NCBI RefSeq assembly: GCF_017876405.1
Contig: NZ_JAGINW010000001.1
Span: forward strand, 4,849,203-4,913,202
DNA: 64,000 nt
Source of the DNA: Kibdelosporangium banguiense
Lineage (GTDB): Bacteria; Actinomycetota; Actinomycetes; Mycobacteriales; Pseudonocardiaceae
Reading direction: 5' to 3'
A program made the translations under genes and the position numbers. The notes beneath the pieces were generated by a model. The model worked only from the letters and a program-made list of their open reading frames with translations, had not been told where the DNA came from and ran no database searches. Positions 37,279 to 44,281 of this stretch are shown here, piece after piece (within the stretch, counting starts at the first letter, position 1; the number at the start of each line of letters is the position of its first letter).

Positions 37279-38454
37279 ATGCGCACTCAGGTGGCCATTG
37301 TGGGGGCCGGCCCGGCCGGCCTGTTGCTGTCCCATTTGCTCTGGCTGGACGGGATCGATTCGGTTGTCCTGGAGACCAGGAGCCGGGACTACGTCGAGCG
37401 CCGCGTGCGAGCCGGGGTGTGCGAGCACCCGACAGTGGAACTGCTCCGCGAGGTCGGGCTGGCCGGTCGGCTTGAGGAGGAGGGCCTGCCGCATCACGGC
37501 ATCAACCTCCGCTTCGACGGCGAGGACCACCGGATCGCGCTGACCGACCTGACCGGCCGGGAAATCGTCGTTTACGGTCAGCAAGAGATCGTAAAAGACC
37601 TGATCGCGGCCAGACTGGCGGCCGGAGCGGAGATTCACTTCGAGGTCTCCGACGTCGAACTGCACGACGTCACCGGCGACAGCCCGCGTGTCACGTTCAA
37701 GGACTCGACCGGCGCGACGCAGGAACTCCGTGCGGACGTGATCGCGGGTTGCGACGGTTTCCACGGCGTCAGCAGACCGTCCATTCCGGACGGAATACTG
37801 CGGACGTACGACCACGTGTACCCGTTCGCCTGGCTCGGCGTCTTGGTCAAGGCGCCGCCGTCGCACGAGGAACTGATCTACACCAACCATGAGCGCGGCT
37901 TCGCGCTGCACAGCATGCGCACGCCGGAGCTGACCCGGCTGTACCTGCAGGTCGACCCGAATGACGTGCTGGCCGACTGGTCTGACGCGCGGATCTGGGA
38001 CGAACTGCACGCGCGCCTGGCCGTCAACGGCGACTTCGAGTTGCACGAGGGCCCGATCGTGGAACGGCTGCTCTCACCGATGCGCAGTTTCGTGGTCGAG
38101 CCGATGCGTCACGGCCGGTTGTTCCTCGCGGGCGACTCCGCGCACATCGTCCCACCGACCGGCGCCAAGGGGATGAACCTCGCCGTCGCGGACGTTCTGG
38201 CGCTTTCCCGTGCCCTCAAGGCTTTGCTGACCGACGGGCGGACCGATCCTGTCGAGTCCTATTCGGACACGTGCCTGCGCCGGGTGTGGCGGGCCGAGCA
38301 CTTCTCGTACTTCATGACCACCATGCTGCACCGCGACTACAGCGCTGATCCGTTCCAGCACAGGCTGCAGCTGTCTCAACTGCGTTACACCGCGACCAGT
38401 GTCGCCGCCGCGACAAGCCTTGCTGAGAACTACGTCGGCCTTCCGTTCTCGTAG
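37279..38454 (+). CDS. pobA: 4-hydroxybenzoate 3-monooxygenase PobA
   Basis: This 391-residue flavoprotein hydroxylase is the usual PobA length. The FAD-binding motif is GAGPAGLLLSHLL near the N-terminus, the DG motif lies in CDGFHGVSRPSIP, and the GD motif in GDSAHIVPPTGAKGMNLA. It makes protocatechuate from 4-hydroxybenzoate using NAD(P)H and O2. The start is ATG 37279 with GGAGG; an upstream in-frame ATG at 37231 would add unrelated residues and lacks a ribosome site. It leads pobA-pcaH-pcaG. Confidence 0.9.
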   Translation: MRTQVAIVGAGPAGLLLSHLLWLDGIDSVVLETRSRDYVERRVRAGVCEHPTVELLREVGLAGRLEEEGLPHHGINLRFDGEDHRIALTDLTGREIVVYGQQEIVKDLIAARLAAGAEIHFEVSDVELHDVTGDSPRVTFKDSTGATQELRADVIAGCDGFHGVSRPSIPDGILRTYDHVYPFAWLGVLVKAPPSHEELIYTNHERGFALHSMRTPELTRLYLQVDPNDVLADWSDARIWDELHARLAVNGDFELHEGPIVERLLSPMRSFVVEPMRHGRLFLAGDSAHIVPPTGAKGMNLAVADVLALSRALKALLTDGRTDPVESYSDTCLRRVWRAEHFSYFMTTMLHRDYSADPFQHRLQLSQLRYTATSVAAATSLAENYVGLPFS

Positions 38455-38465
38455 GAGGATCCAAG

Positions 38466-39176
38466 TTGCCCCGTTATCTGAGCGACCCGCCTGAGACCCA
38501 CCCGCCACTCGACAGCCCGGGCTACAAGTCGACTGCGTTGCGGCATCCGTTACAACGCCCGGTTCTGCTGCCACAGAAACTGACCGAGATCACCGGTCCG
38601 CTGCTCGGCGAAGGCAGGCTCGGGGCGAACGACAACGACCTGACCGTGCAGCACGCGGGCGAACCCCAGGGGCAACGGATCATCGTGCACGGCCGCCTGC
38701 TCGACGGCGACGGCCGGCCGGTGCCGAACTCGCTCATCGAACTCTGGCAGGCCAACGCGGGCGGACGCTACAACCATGTGCGCGACCGTTGGCCCAGCCC
38801 GATCGACCCGAACTTCGACGGCGTCGGCCGCACACTGACCGACGCCGAAGGCCGATACACATTCACGACGATCAAGCCGGGCGCATACCCATGGCAGAAC
38901 CACGACAACGCCTGGCGGCCGGCGCACATCCACTTCTCGGTGTTCGGCCGATCGTTCACCCAACGGCTGGTCACCCAGATGTACTTCCCGGACGACCCGT
39001 TGTTCGCCCAGGACCCGATCTTCAACTCGGTACCCGACCCGGTCGCCAGGGCCCGGATGATCTCGTCATTCGACCTGTCGCGGACCGTGCCGAACTGGGC
39101 TCTGGCCTACTCGTTCGACATAGTGCTGCGCGGCCAGGAGGCGACCCCGTTCGAAGCGGAGGTGGATGACGAATGA
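38466..39176 (+). CDS. pcaH: Protocatechuate 3,4-dioxygenase beta subunit PcaH
   Basis: 236 residues. The non-haem Fe(III) ligands are visible as Tyr in NAGGRYNH, Tyr in KPGAYPW and two His in RPAHIHFSV. It catalyses intradiol cleavage of protocatechuate to 3-carboxy-cis,cis-muconate. The TTG start at 38466 follows GGAGG just after the pobA stop; no better start preserves the N-terminus. ATGA overlap with pcaG couples the two subunits. Confidence 0.92.
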   Translation: MPRYLSDPPETHPPLDSPGYKSTALRHPLQRPVLLPQKLTEITGPLLGEGRLGANDNDLTVQHAGEPQGQRIIVHGRLLDGDGRPVPNSLIELWQANAGGRYNHVRDRWPSPIDPNFDGVGRTLTDAEGRYTFTTIKPGAYPWQNHDNAWRPAHIHFSVFGRSFTQRLVTQMYFPDDPLFAQDPIFNSVPDPVARARMISSFDLSRTVPNWALAYSFDIVLRGQEATPFEAEVDDE

Positions 39177-39694
39177 GCACACCGTCCCAGACCGTCGGCC
39201 CATTCCTGTCCATCGGACTGCCCTGGCCAGACGGTCCGACAGTCGTTCCGGAGGGCACACCCGGCGCGATCCGCATCAGCGGCAAGGTCTACGACGGCGC
39301 GGGCGCACCCGTGCCGGACGCCCTGATCGAGACCTGGCAGGCAGATCCGGACGGACGTTTCGACCACCCCGACGACCCGAACGGCCCGCCCGGCAAACAG
39401 TTCCGCGCCTTCGGCCGCTGCCCGACCGAGGCGGACGGTTCATACTGGATTCTCACCCTGCTGCCGGGCGCGCTTGCAGGCCAGGCGCCCCACATCAACG
39501 TGTCAGTGTTCGCTCGCGGCCTGTTGCACCGAGTCGTCACCCGAATCTACTTCACCGACGACCCAAGCGACCCAGTCCTGTCCAGTGTGGACCCAGAACG
39601 CCGGCACACCCTGATCGCAACCCCGGCCGAAGACGGCTACACCTTCGACATCCGCCTGCAGGGAGCCGACGAAACAATCTTCTTCGACGTCTAG
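39173..39694 (+). CDS. pcaG: Protocatechuate 3,4-dioxygenase alpha subunit PcaG
   Basis: 173 residues, intradiol-dioxygenase fold without the iron ligands: the position of the beta-subunit HIH reads QAPHINVSVFARG. It opens with SQTVGPFLSIGLPW, diagnostic for PcaG. It forms an alpha-beta pair with PcaH. Last gene of pobA-pcaHG. Confidence 0.92.
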   Translation: MSTPSQTVGPFLSIGLPWPDGPTVVPEGTPGAIRISGKVYDGAGAPVPDALIETWQADPDGRFDHPDDPNGPPGKQFRAFGRCPTEADGSYWILTLLPGALAGQAPHINVSVFARGLLHRVVTRIYFTDDPSDPVLSSVDPERRHTLIATPAEDGYTFDIRLQGADETIFFDV

Positions 39695-40112
39695 AGCCGT
39701 GCTCCAGACGGCCGATCACGGCCCTCGGCCCCCCGATTTCCAGCCTACCGGTGAGGTCTGACATCCAGCGTTGTCAGCAGGCTTCACTGCAGGAGTTGTC
39801 CACACCCCGCAGGCTGTCCACAGCCCAGGCAGCCCCACGATCACAAGCCGCCGAAACTGTCGATGCCTTCGGGTAGCGTGGATTCCGGGGGCCGGAGGCC
39901 GCCATAGGCCTGGCTTCGTATGTATGGGATTCCTGCGCAAGCACCAGCTCCGCCGTACCGGCTACATAGGCTGTGGGAGGCTCGGGGTCGGTTGTCCACA
40001 GCGGGGGTGTCGTCGCCGGTTGGATGTCGGTGGTCATCGGTAGGCTGGATCTCGGGGCCGGCGGCCGTGTCCAGCGTGAACCGGGACGTTCTCGCACCAC
40101 TAGTCTCTGGGC
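39695..40112. other. Noncoding spacer with three DnaA-box-like 9-mers
   Basis: No credible gene is seen in these 418 bases. The spacer holds TTGTCCACA at 39796-39804 and 39992-40000, and CTGTCCACA at 39814-39822, all in the same orientation. TTGTCCACA is the DnaA box favoured in high-GC actinobacteria. No AT-rich unwinding element or dnaA/dnaN gene is nearby, so it is not a chromosomal origin; a DnaA-binding or titration site is possible. A short GGCCG/CGGCC hairpin at the left end may terminate pcaG. Confidence 0.45.
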
Positions 40113-40616
40113 ATGTCTCGGATGTGGGCCGGTGTGCTGGCGGCTGGGCTTGTGCTGCTGGCGGCCTGTGCGGGGCCGCCGCGAGGGCCTGTCGAGCGGA
40201 TCACGGGGGCATGCCGGCTGCTCACGTCTCTGCAGACCGGGTTCTATCTTGACCCGGATCTGATTCCGGTCGAGCACAATTTCGGCGGGATCAACGAGAC
40301 CCTGTACTCGTGCTCCTACACCCGGAACAAGAGGATCGTGGTCGACTTCGTCGTGCGTGAGTTTCCCTCCCGCGGCGTCGACCCGGCGAGTCTGGTCGGC
40401 TCCATCGGTCGCCGCAGCCGCGTTCCGACGACCTCGATAGCCGGTGTCGGTGACGCGGCCATCCAGTACGACGAGAAGACAGCCGGCATCGCTGTGCTCG
40501 TCGCCGCCAAACGATCCGGTCCCAACAATCTCCGGCTTATCTCCTTCGACGCTGTGAAACCGTTTTCCGGTGACAGACTGGCCGCGCTGGGCGCGATCGT
40601 CATGTCCCGCCTCTAA
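40113..40616 (+). CDS. DUF3558-like secreted lipoprotein
   Basis: 167 residues with a lipoprotein signal (VLAAGLVLLAAC, Cys about 19). The mature part has ACRLLTSLQTGFYLDPDLIPVEH and YSCSYTR, whose cysteines probably form a disulphide. The pattern resembles actinobacterial DUF3558-type lipoproteins of unknown function. A paralogue lies at 43060-43551 (shared YLDPDLI, CDF/CSY, SISRR/SIGRR and DAAVYY/DAAIQY). It ends tail-to-tail with the FAD oxidase gene, overlapping by about 4 bases. Confidence 0.72.
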   Translation: MSRMWAGVLAAGLVLLAACAGPPRGPVERITGACRLLTSLQTGFYLDPDLIPVEHNFGGINETLYSCSYTRNKRIVVDFVVREFPSRGVDPASLVGSIGRRSRVPTTSIAGVGDAAIQYDEKTAGIAVLVAAKRSGPNNLRLISFDAVKPFSGDRLAALGAIVMSRL

Positions 40617-42047
40617 AGTCCTTGGGGGAAGGCGAAAACCCGGTTCGGGTCGTAGCGTTTGGCGATGGCGCAGCCGCGGGAGGTTGGGGCCGTAGTAGGC
40701 CTGGGCCCAGTTGGGCATCTGCGGGTCGATGTAGTTGACGTATCCGTGTTCGCCGAACTCACGGCCGATCTGGTCGCGGACTTGGCCGATGGCTTGGCGC
40801 GCAGCGGTTTCGTTGCCATCGACCTGGTGGATGATCTGCATCCCGGCCAGGCTTGTGCGGTGCGGGAAGGCCGTGCCGTCGACGGGGACGCGCGAGATGG
40901 CGCCGCCGAAGCTGTCGATCAGGGTGTAGAGGCCTGGGGAACTGCGCAACACATCCGCTACGGCTTGCGGGTTCACCATCGGTTTCGTGATCATCCGGGA
41001 AGTGGCCACATAGGACCCTCGGTCCAGCTGTCCGTTGTCGCCGTTCCAGTTCGGGCGGCACTCCTGGGATGTCAGGTCCGAACAGCCGGCGAAGTAGCGC
41101 ATCATTTCGATGTGGCCGAACTGCCTGCTCTGGCGCGTCAACGGTGCGGTGCCGACCCGGCGGACGAAATCGTCGAGCAGTGGCCGCAGGGCCTGCTCGA
41201 CGCCGGCGTAGCAACCCGTGACCCAAACGGTCGCTTGCTTGTCGCCTGGCACACCGATCGCGGACCAGGCCTCGTCGGGGCCCTGTGCGTGCCAGTCCTG
41301 CCAGCCGGCGAGCAGGCCGGCCAGGGCCGCAGCGGGGAATTCGACTTCGAAGAGCGTGAGGTCGGTTGCCGGTGCGGTGCGAAACGTAAACGAGGTGACG
41401 ATGCCGAAGTTGCCGCCACCGCCACCACGCAATGCCCAGAACAGGTCGGGTTCCGCGGCAGCCGAGACGGTGTGCAGACGGCCATCGGAAGTGACCACGC
41501 GAGCGGACAAGAGCCGGTCGCATGTCAGCCCGTGTTTGCGGGCCGTGATCCCAGTTCCGCCGCCTAGGGTCAGTCTGCCGATGCCCACGGACGGGCACGT
41601 TCCGCCTGGCAGCATCCGACCTGAGCGTGCCAGGGTTTCGTAGATGTCGATCAGCTGGGCACCGGCGCCGACGACCGCGGTGCCGTCCGCCTTCACCTCA
41701 ATGGTGTCCATCCGGCCGAGGTCCACGACAAGGCTCTTGTCCCTGGTCGAATACCCGGCATAACTGTGGCCGCCGCTGCGGGCGGAGATCGGCGTGCGCG
41801 AAGTGGCCGCGACCTCGACGCACGCCTGAACGTCCTCCACACGCGCACAGCGCACGACCGCGGCCGGGCGCTGTGTGTCGTAGAGCTTGGAGAATCCTTG
41901 CTTCGCCTCGGGATATCCCTGGTCCTGTGGCAGGTACAACGGCCCGGTGAGCCGCTTGCGCAGCTTCTCCCAGTCCGGCGCCGCCGTCAGGTCGCCGACG
42001 CCCGCCACTGCCAGACCCTGCAAGAAACCACGACGGCTCAACGTCAT
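40613..42047 (-). pseudogene. Tat-exported FAD-linked oxidase (BBE family) with a C-terminal frameshift
   Basis: Starts at ATG 42047 with a twin-arginine signal (SRRGFLQGL). The FAD-binding-4 domain carries RSGGHSYAGYST and GGTCPSVGIG, whose His and Cys are the two covalent flavin attachment residues of the BBE/oligosaccharide-oxidase group. The BBE C-terminus reads YYGPNLPRLR in frame, then shifts: the expected ending AIAKRYDPNRVFAFPQGL is present in another frame from about 40675 to 40613. One inserted or two deleted bases near 40661-40680 explain this. Without correction, the frame runs on to 39774 with unrelated sequence. This is either a sequencing error or a recently damaged gene. Confidence 0.75.
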
Positions 42048-42084
42048 GGCTCGACGTTAACCAGGCTCAGACATACGCGCCTGT

Positions 42085-42522
42085 TCACTCAGCGAGCGAG
42101 GCGTCCAGAGTGATGGTCGTGCCGGACAACGCCTTGGTCACCGGGCAGGTGCGCTCGGCGGTGGCCGCCAGCTCGGCGAACTTCTCCGCGTCCAGACCGT
42201 CCACTTCGGCGGTCAGCGTGATCGCGATGCCGCTGATCTGGAAGCCGCCCGCGGGGTCCGGGCCGAGGGTGACCTCGGCGCTGACGTCCAGGGAGTTCGC
42301 CGTGTAGCCGGCCGCCTCAAGCGTGCCGGACAGGTTCATCGCCAGGCAGGACGAGTGCGCGGCGGCGATCAGCTCCTCCGGGCTGGTCTGGCCCTCCGGG
42401 TTGCCGGCGCGGGTCGGGAAGGACACCGGGAACTGGCCGGCGTTGGACGAGTCGAGGGTGACGGTGCCGCCGCCCTTCTGCAGTCCGCCTTCCCAGTGGG
42501 TGGTCGCGTCGCGGCTAGGCAT
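42085..42522 (-). CDS. OsmC/Ohr-family peroxide-stress protein
   Basis: 145 residues. The two redox cysteines are in AAAHSSCLAMNLSG and ERTCPVTKALSG, the normal OsmC/Ohr pair that reduces organic hydroperoxides. Its start lies 8 bases inside the end of the MarR-type gene, so the two are co-transcribed, as ohr and ohrR are in many bacteria. The sequence is closer to OsmC than to Ohr in the C-terminal region; I leave the symbol open. Confidence 0.85.
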   Translation of the reverse strand: MPSRDATTHWEGGLQKGGGTVTLDSSNAGQFPVSFPTRAGNPEGQTSPEELIAAAHSSCLAMNLSGTLEAAGYTANSLDVSAEVTLGPDPAGGFQISGIAITLTAEVDGLDAEKFAELAATAERTCPVTKALSGTTITLDASLAE

Positions 42523-42982
42523 GGGTTTCTCCTTCAGTCGAGGTTCGTCTGGCGGACTGGGTGACCGTACGCAGCACTTCGATCAGGCCGCGCCGGGCCT
42601 CGTCGTCGAGCCCGAGCGCGCAGCCGATCACCGGCGGGATCGCGGCGGCACGTTCCCGCAGCGCGGTCCCCTCGGGCGTCAGGCTCACCACGACGCTTCG
42701 CTCGTCGTCCGCCTGGCGCCGGCGCGTCACCAATCCACGCGTCTCCAGCCGTTTGAGCAGCGGGGACACGGTGCCGTAGTCGAGTTGCAGCGCGGCACCG
42801 ATCTCCTTGACCGGCCGGGCGTCCCGCTCCCACAGCACCAGGAGTACGAGGTACTGCGGATACGTGAGGTCCAGCTCGGTCAGCAACGGCCGGTACACGT
42901 CCGTGACCGCCCTGGACGCCGCGTACAACGCGAAACAGGCCTGCTCCTCCAGGAGAAGGTGACTGGCATCCGGTGAGGTCAT
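42515..42982 (-). CDS. MarR-family regulator, OhrR-like
   Basis: 155 residues. Winged-helix core (VKEIGAALQLDYGTVSPLLKRLETRGLVTRRR) and wing (DDERSVVVSLTPEG). A lone N-terminal cysteine in EEQACFALYAASR matches the peroxide-sensing Cys of OhrR. First gene of a two-gene unit with the OsmC protein, which it presumably represses. The upstream spacer contains ACACGATGT, a short imperfect dyad of unclear worth. Confidence 0.83.
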   Translation of the reverse strand: MTSPDASHLLLEEQACFALYAASRAVTDVYRPLLTELDLTYPQYLVLLVLWERDARPVKEIGAALQLDYGTVSPLLKRLETRGLVTRRRQADDERSVVVSLTPEGTALRERAAAIPPVIGCALGLDDEARRGLIEVLRTVTQSARRTSTEGETHA

Positions 42983-43059
42983 ACCGAGAACCGTAGCGTG
43001 CGATTACATCGTGTGCAAGGTATCTGTCGAGGGGGCTTCGAGCCGGAAGGCGGGGACGG

Positions 43060-43551
43060 CTACAGACGCGCCAGCGCGATGGACGCGAGGGCGGCGAGCC
43101 GGGTCTGGGAGAACGGCATCTGGGCGGTCACCGAGATCACCCGGATGTTGGAGCCCGCCTGTTTGGCGACAGTCAGCACCGCGAACCGGCGCCGCTGAAG
43201 CTCGTAGTACACGGCGGCGTCGCCAAGGCCCTGCATCGCCGTTGTCGTCCGTGCCCGGGCGCGCCGGCTGATGGAGTTGATCAACGCCGTCGGCGTCTGG
43301 CCCCTGGCCGCGATCTCGCCGACGGTGAACGCGACGACGGTATCGTTGCCCCGCTTGAAATCGCACCCGAAAAGGGTGTCGTCCGCGGACTGCTGCTCGA
43401 GCATGATCAGATCCGGGTCGAGGTACAGATTCACCTCTGGCGAGGCGAGAAACGGGCACGCGGCCGACAGTTGACGGACAGGTTCGGCAGTGCCTGCGCA
43501 GCCGGACAACAAGATCGTCAGGCCTGCCGCGACCGCCCAGCGTCTCGCCAT
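43060..43551 (-). CDS. DUF3558-like secreted lipoprotein, paralogue
   Basis: 163 residues with lipobox LLSGC (Cys about 18). The body follows the same plan as the lipoprotein at 40113 (ACPFLASPEVNLYLDPDLI, LFGCDFKRGND, LINSISRRAR, LGDAAVYYE). The two probably arose by duplication and now flank the oxidase/OsmC/MarR block in opposite orientation. Function is unknown; the conserved paired cysteines suggest an extracellular disulphide-stabilised domain. Confidence 0.72.
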   Translation of the reverse strand: MARRWAVAAGLTILLSGCAGTAEPVRQLSAACPFLASPEVNLYLDPDLIMLEQQSADDTLFGCDFKRGNDTVVAFTVGEIAARGQTPTALINSISRRARARTTTAMQGLGDAAVYYELQRRRFAVLTVAKQAGSNIRVISVTAQMPFSQTRLAALASIALARL

Positions 43552-43560
43552 ACTCGCATG

Positions 43561-43926
43561 CTAAGGGAGAACGCAGAATTCGTTGCCCTCCGGATCGGCG
43601 AGCACCCGATGATCCGGGTGTGTGGCCACGAGAGTCGCGCCCAGCGGGAGCAGGTCGGTGTAATCGCCGGCCAGGTCGAGATGCACGCGGTTCTTGACGA
43701 CCTTGGGCTCGGGCACGAGCTGGAAGAAGATGCGCGGGCCGTGGCCGAGCGGGATCAACAGCACCAGGGGATCGTCGTCCGGCGAGTCGATTCCCTGCTC
43801 GCGCAGCTCGGCCAGTTCGGCGTCGTCGTACGGCGCGATTTCGTAGTCCTCCAGCGTGGCGGCCCAGAACCGGGCCAGCGATGCGGGATGGCGGCAGTCG
43901 ACGACGATGTCGCGAAGGCGAGGCAT
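43561..43926 (-). CDS. VOC-superfamily (glyoxalase-like) protein
   Basis: 121 residues, single vicinal-oxygen-chelate unit with VVDCRHPASLARFWAA at the start, NRVHLDLAGD in the middle and HRVLADPEGNEFCVLP at the end, typical of the Glyoxalase_6 group. Metal-ligand candidates are His in RVHLDL and Glu in GNEFCV. Substrate unknown; such proteins often detoxify or bind small ligands. It lies 9 bases upstream of the lipoprotein gene on the same strand. Confidence 0.8.
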   Translation of the reverse strand: MPRLRDIVVDCRHPASLARFWAATLEDYEIAPYDDAELAELREQGIDSPDDDPLVLLIPLGHGPRIFFQLVPEPKVVKNRVHLDLAGDYTDLLPLGATLVATHPDHRVLADPEGNEFCVLP

Positions 43927-43965
43927 CAGCGGATGGTGTCAGGCCGCCGTCGTGATGTCGCGTGA

Positions 43966-44064
43966 ATTGCGCCGACGGCCGGTGGCATGGTCGCCGGCAC
44001 GCTGGCCGGGATGATGTACCCGGCCGCGCGTGCCGCGAGACTTTCACCCACAGACGCTTCGCGC
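43966..44064 (+). pseudogene. Remnant of an FtsX/MacB-type ABC permease C-terminus
   Basis: About 33 codons read GGMVAGTLAGMMYPAARAAR followed by LSPTDASR. This is the characteristic end of FtsX-domain permeases (AGLxPAxRAARLxPxEALR). A stop precedes it in frame at 43963 and the bases upstream belong to the opposite-strand VOC gene, so the rest is gone. The remaining spacer to 44281 shows no other gene. It marks a deletion or rearrangement at the left edge of the lanthipeptide cluster. Confidence 0.65.
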
Positions 44065-44281
44065 GCCGAAGGCTCGTGTCGTGTGACAACGGGATGGCCA
44101 CCACGGGGGGCTTTGATGACCAGCCCGTTCGTCACAGAGGGCATCGCGCAGGATGATCGGGGTGTTACGCCCCGGAATCGACCGTTGTGAAAAACGCACC
44201 GATAGCTGGTGACATGCGCGTCGTGAGCTCATGACGGAACACACTTTCGAGTCCGGTAGCCGCTGACGAACGATTGCAGCC

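Noticed and set aside
39774..40612. In-frame continuation of the FAD oxidase beyond 40613
   Set aside because: The sequence after the YYGPNLPRLR segment has no similarity to BBE proteins and runs through the opposite-strand lipoprotein gene; explained by a frameshift.
43001..43020. Possible OhrR operator upstream of the MarR-type gene
   Set aside because: ACACGATGT is too short and the flanks are not symmetric; not reported as a site.
43987..44190. 67-codon ORF upstream of the synthetase
   Set aside because: Its N-terminal half is a permease remnant and the rest is spacer; there is no ribosome site, so it was called a pseudogene fragment, not a gene.
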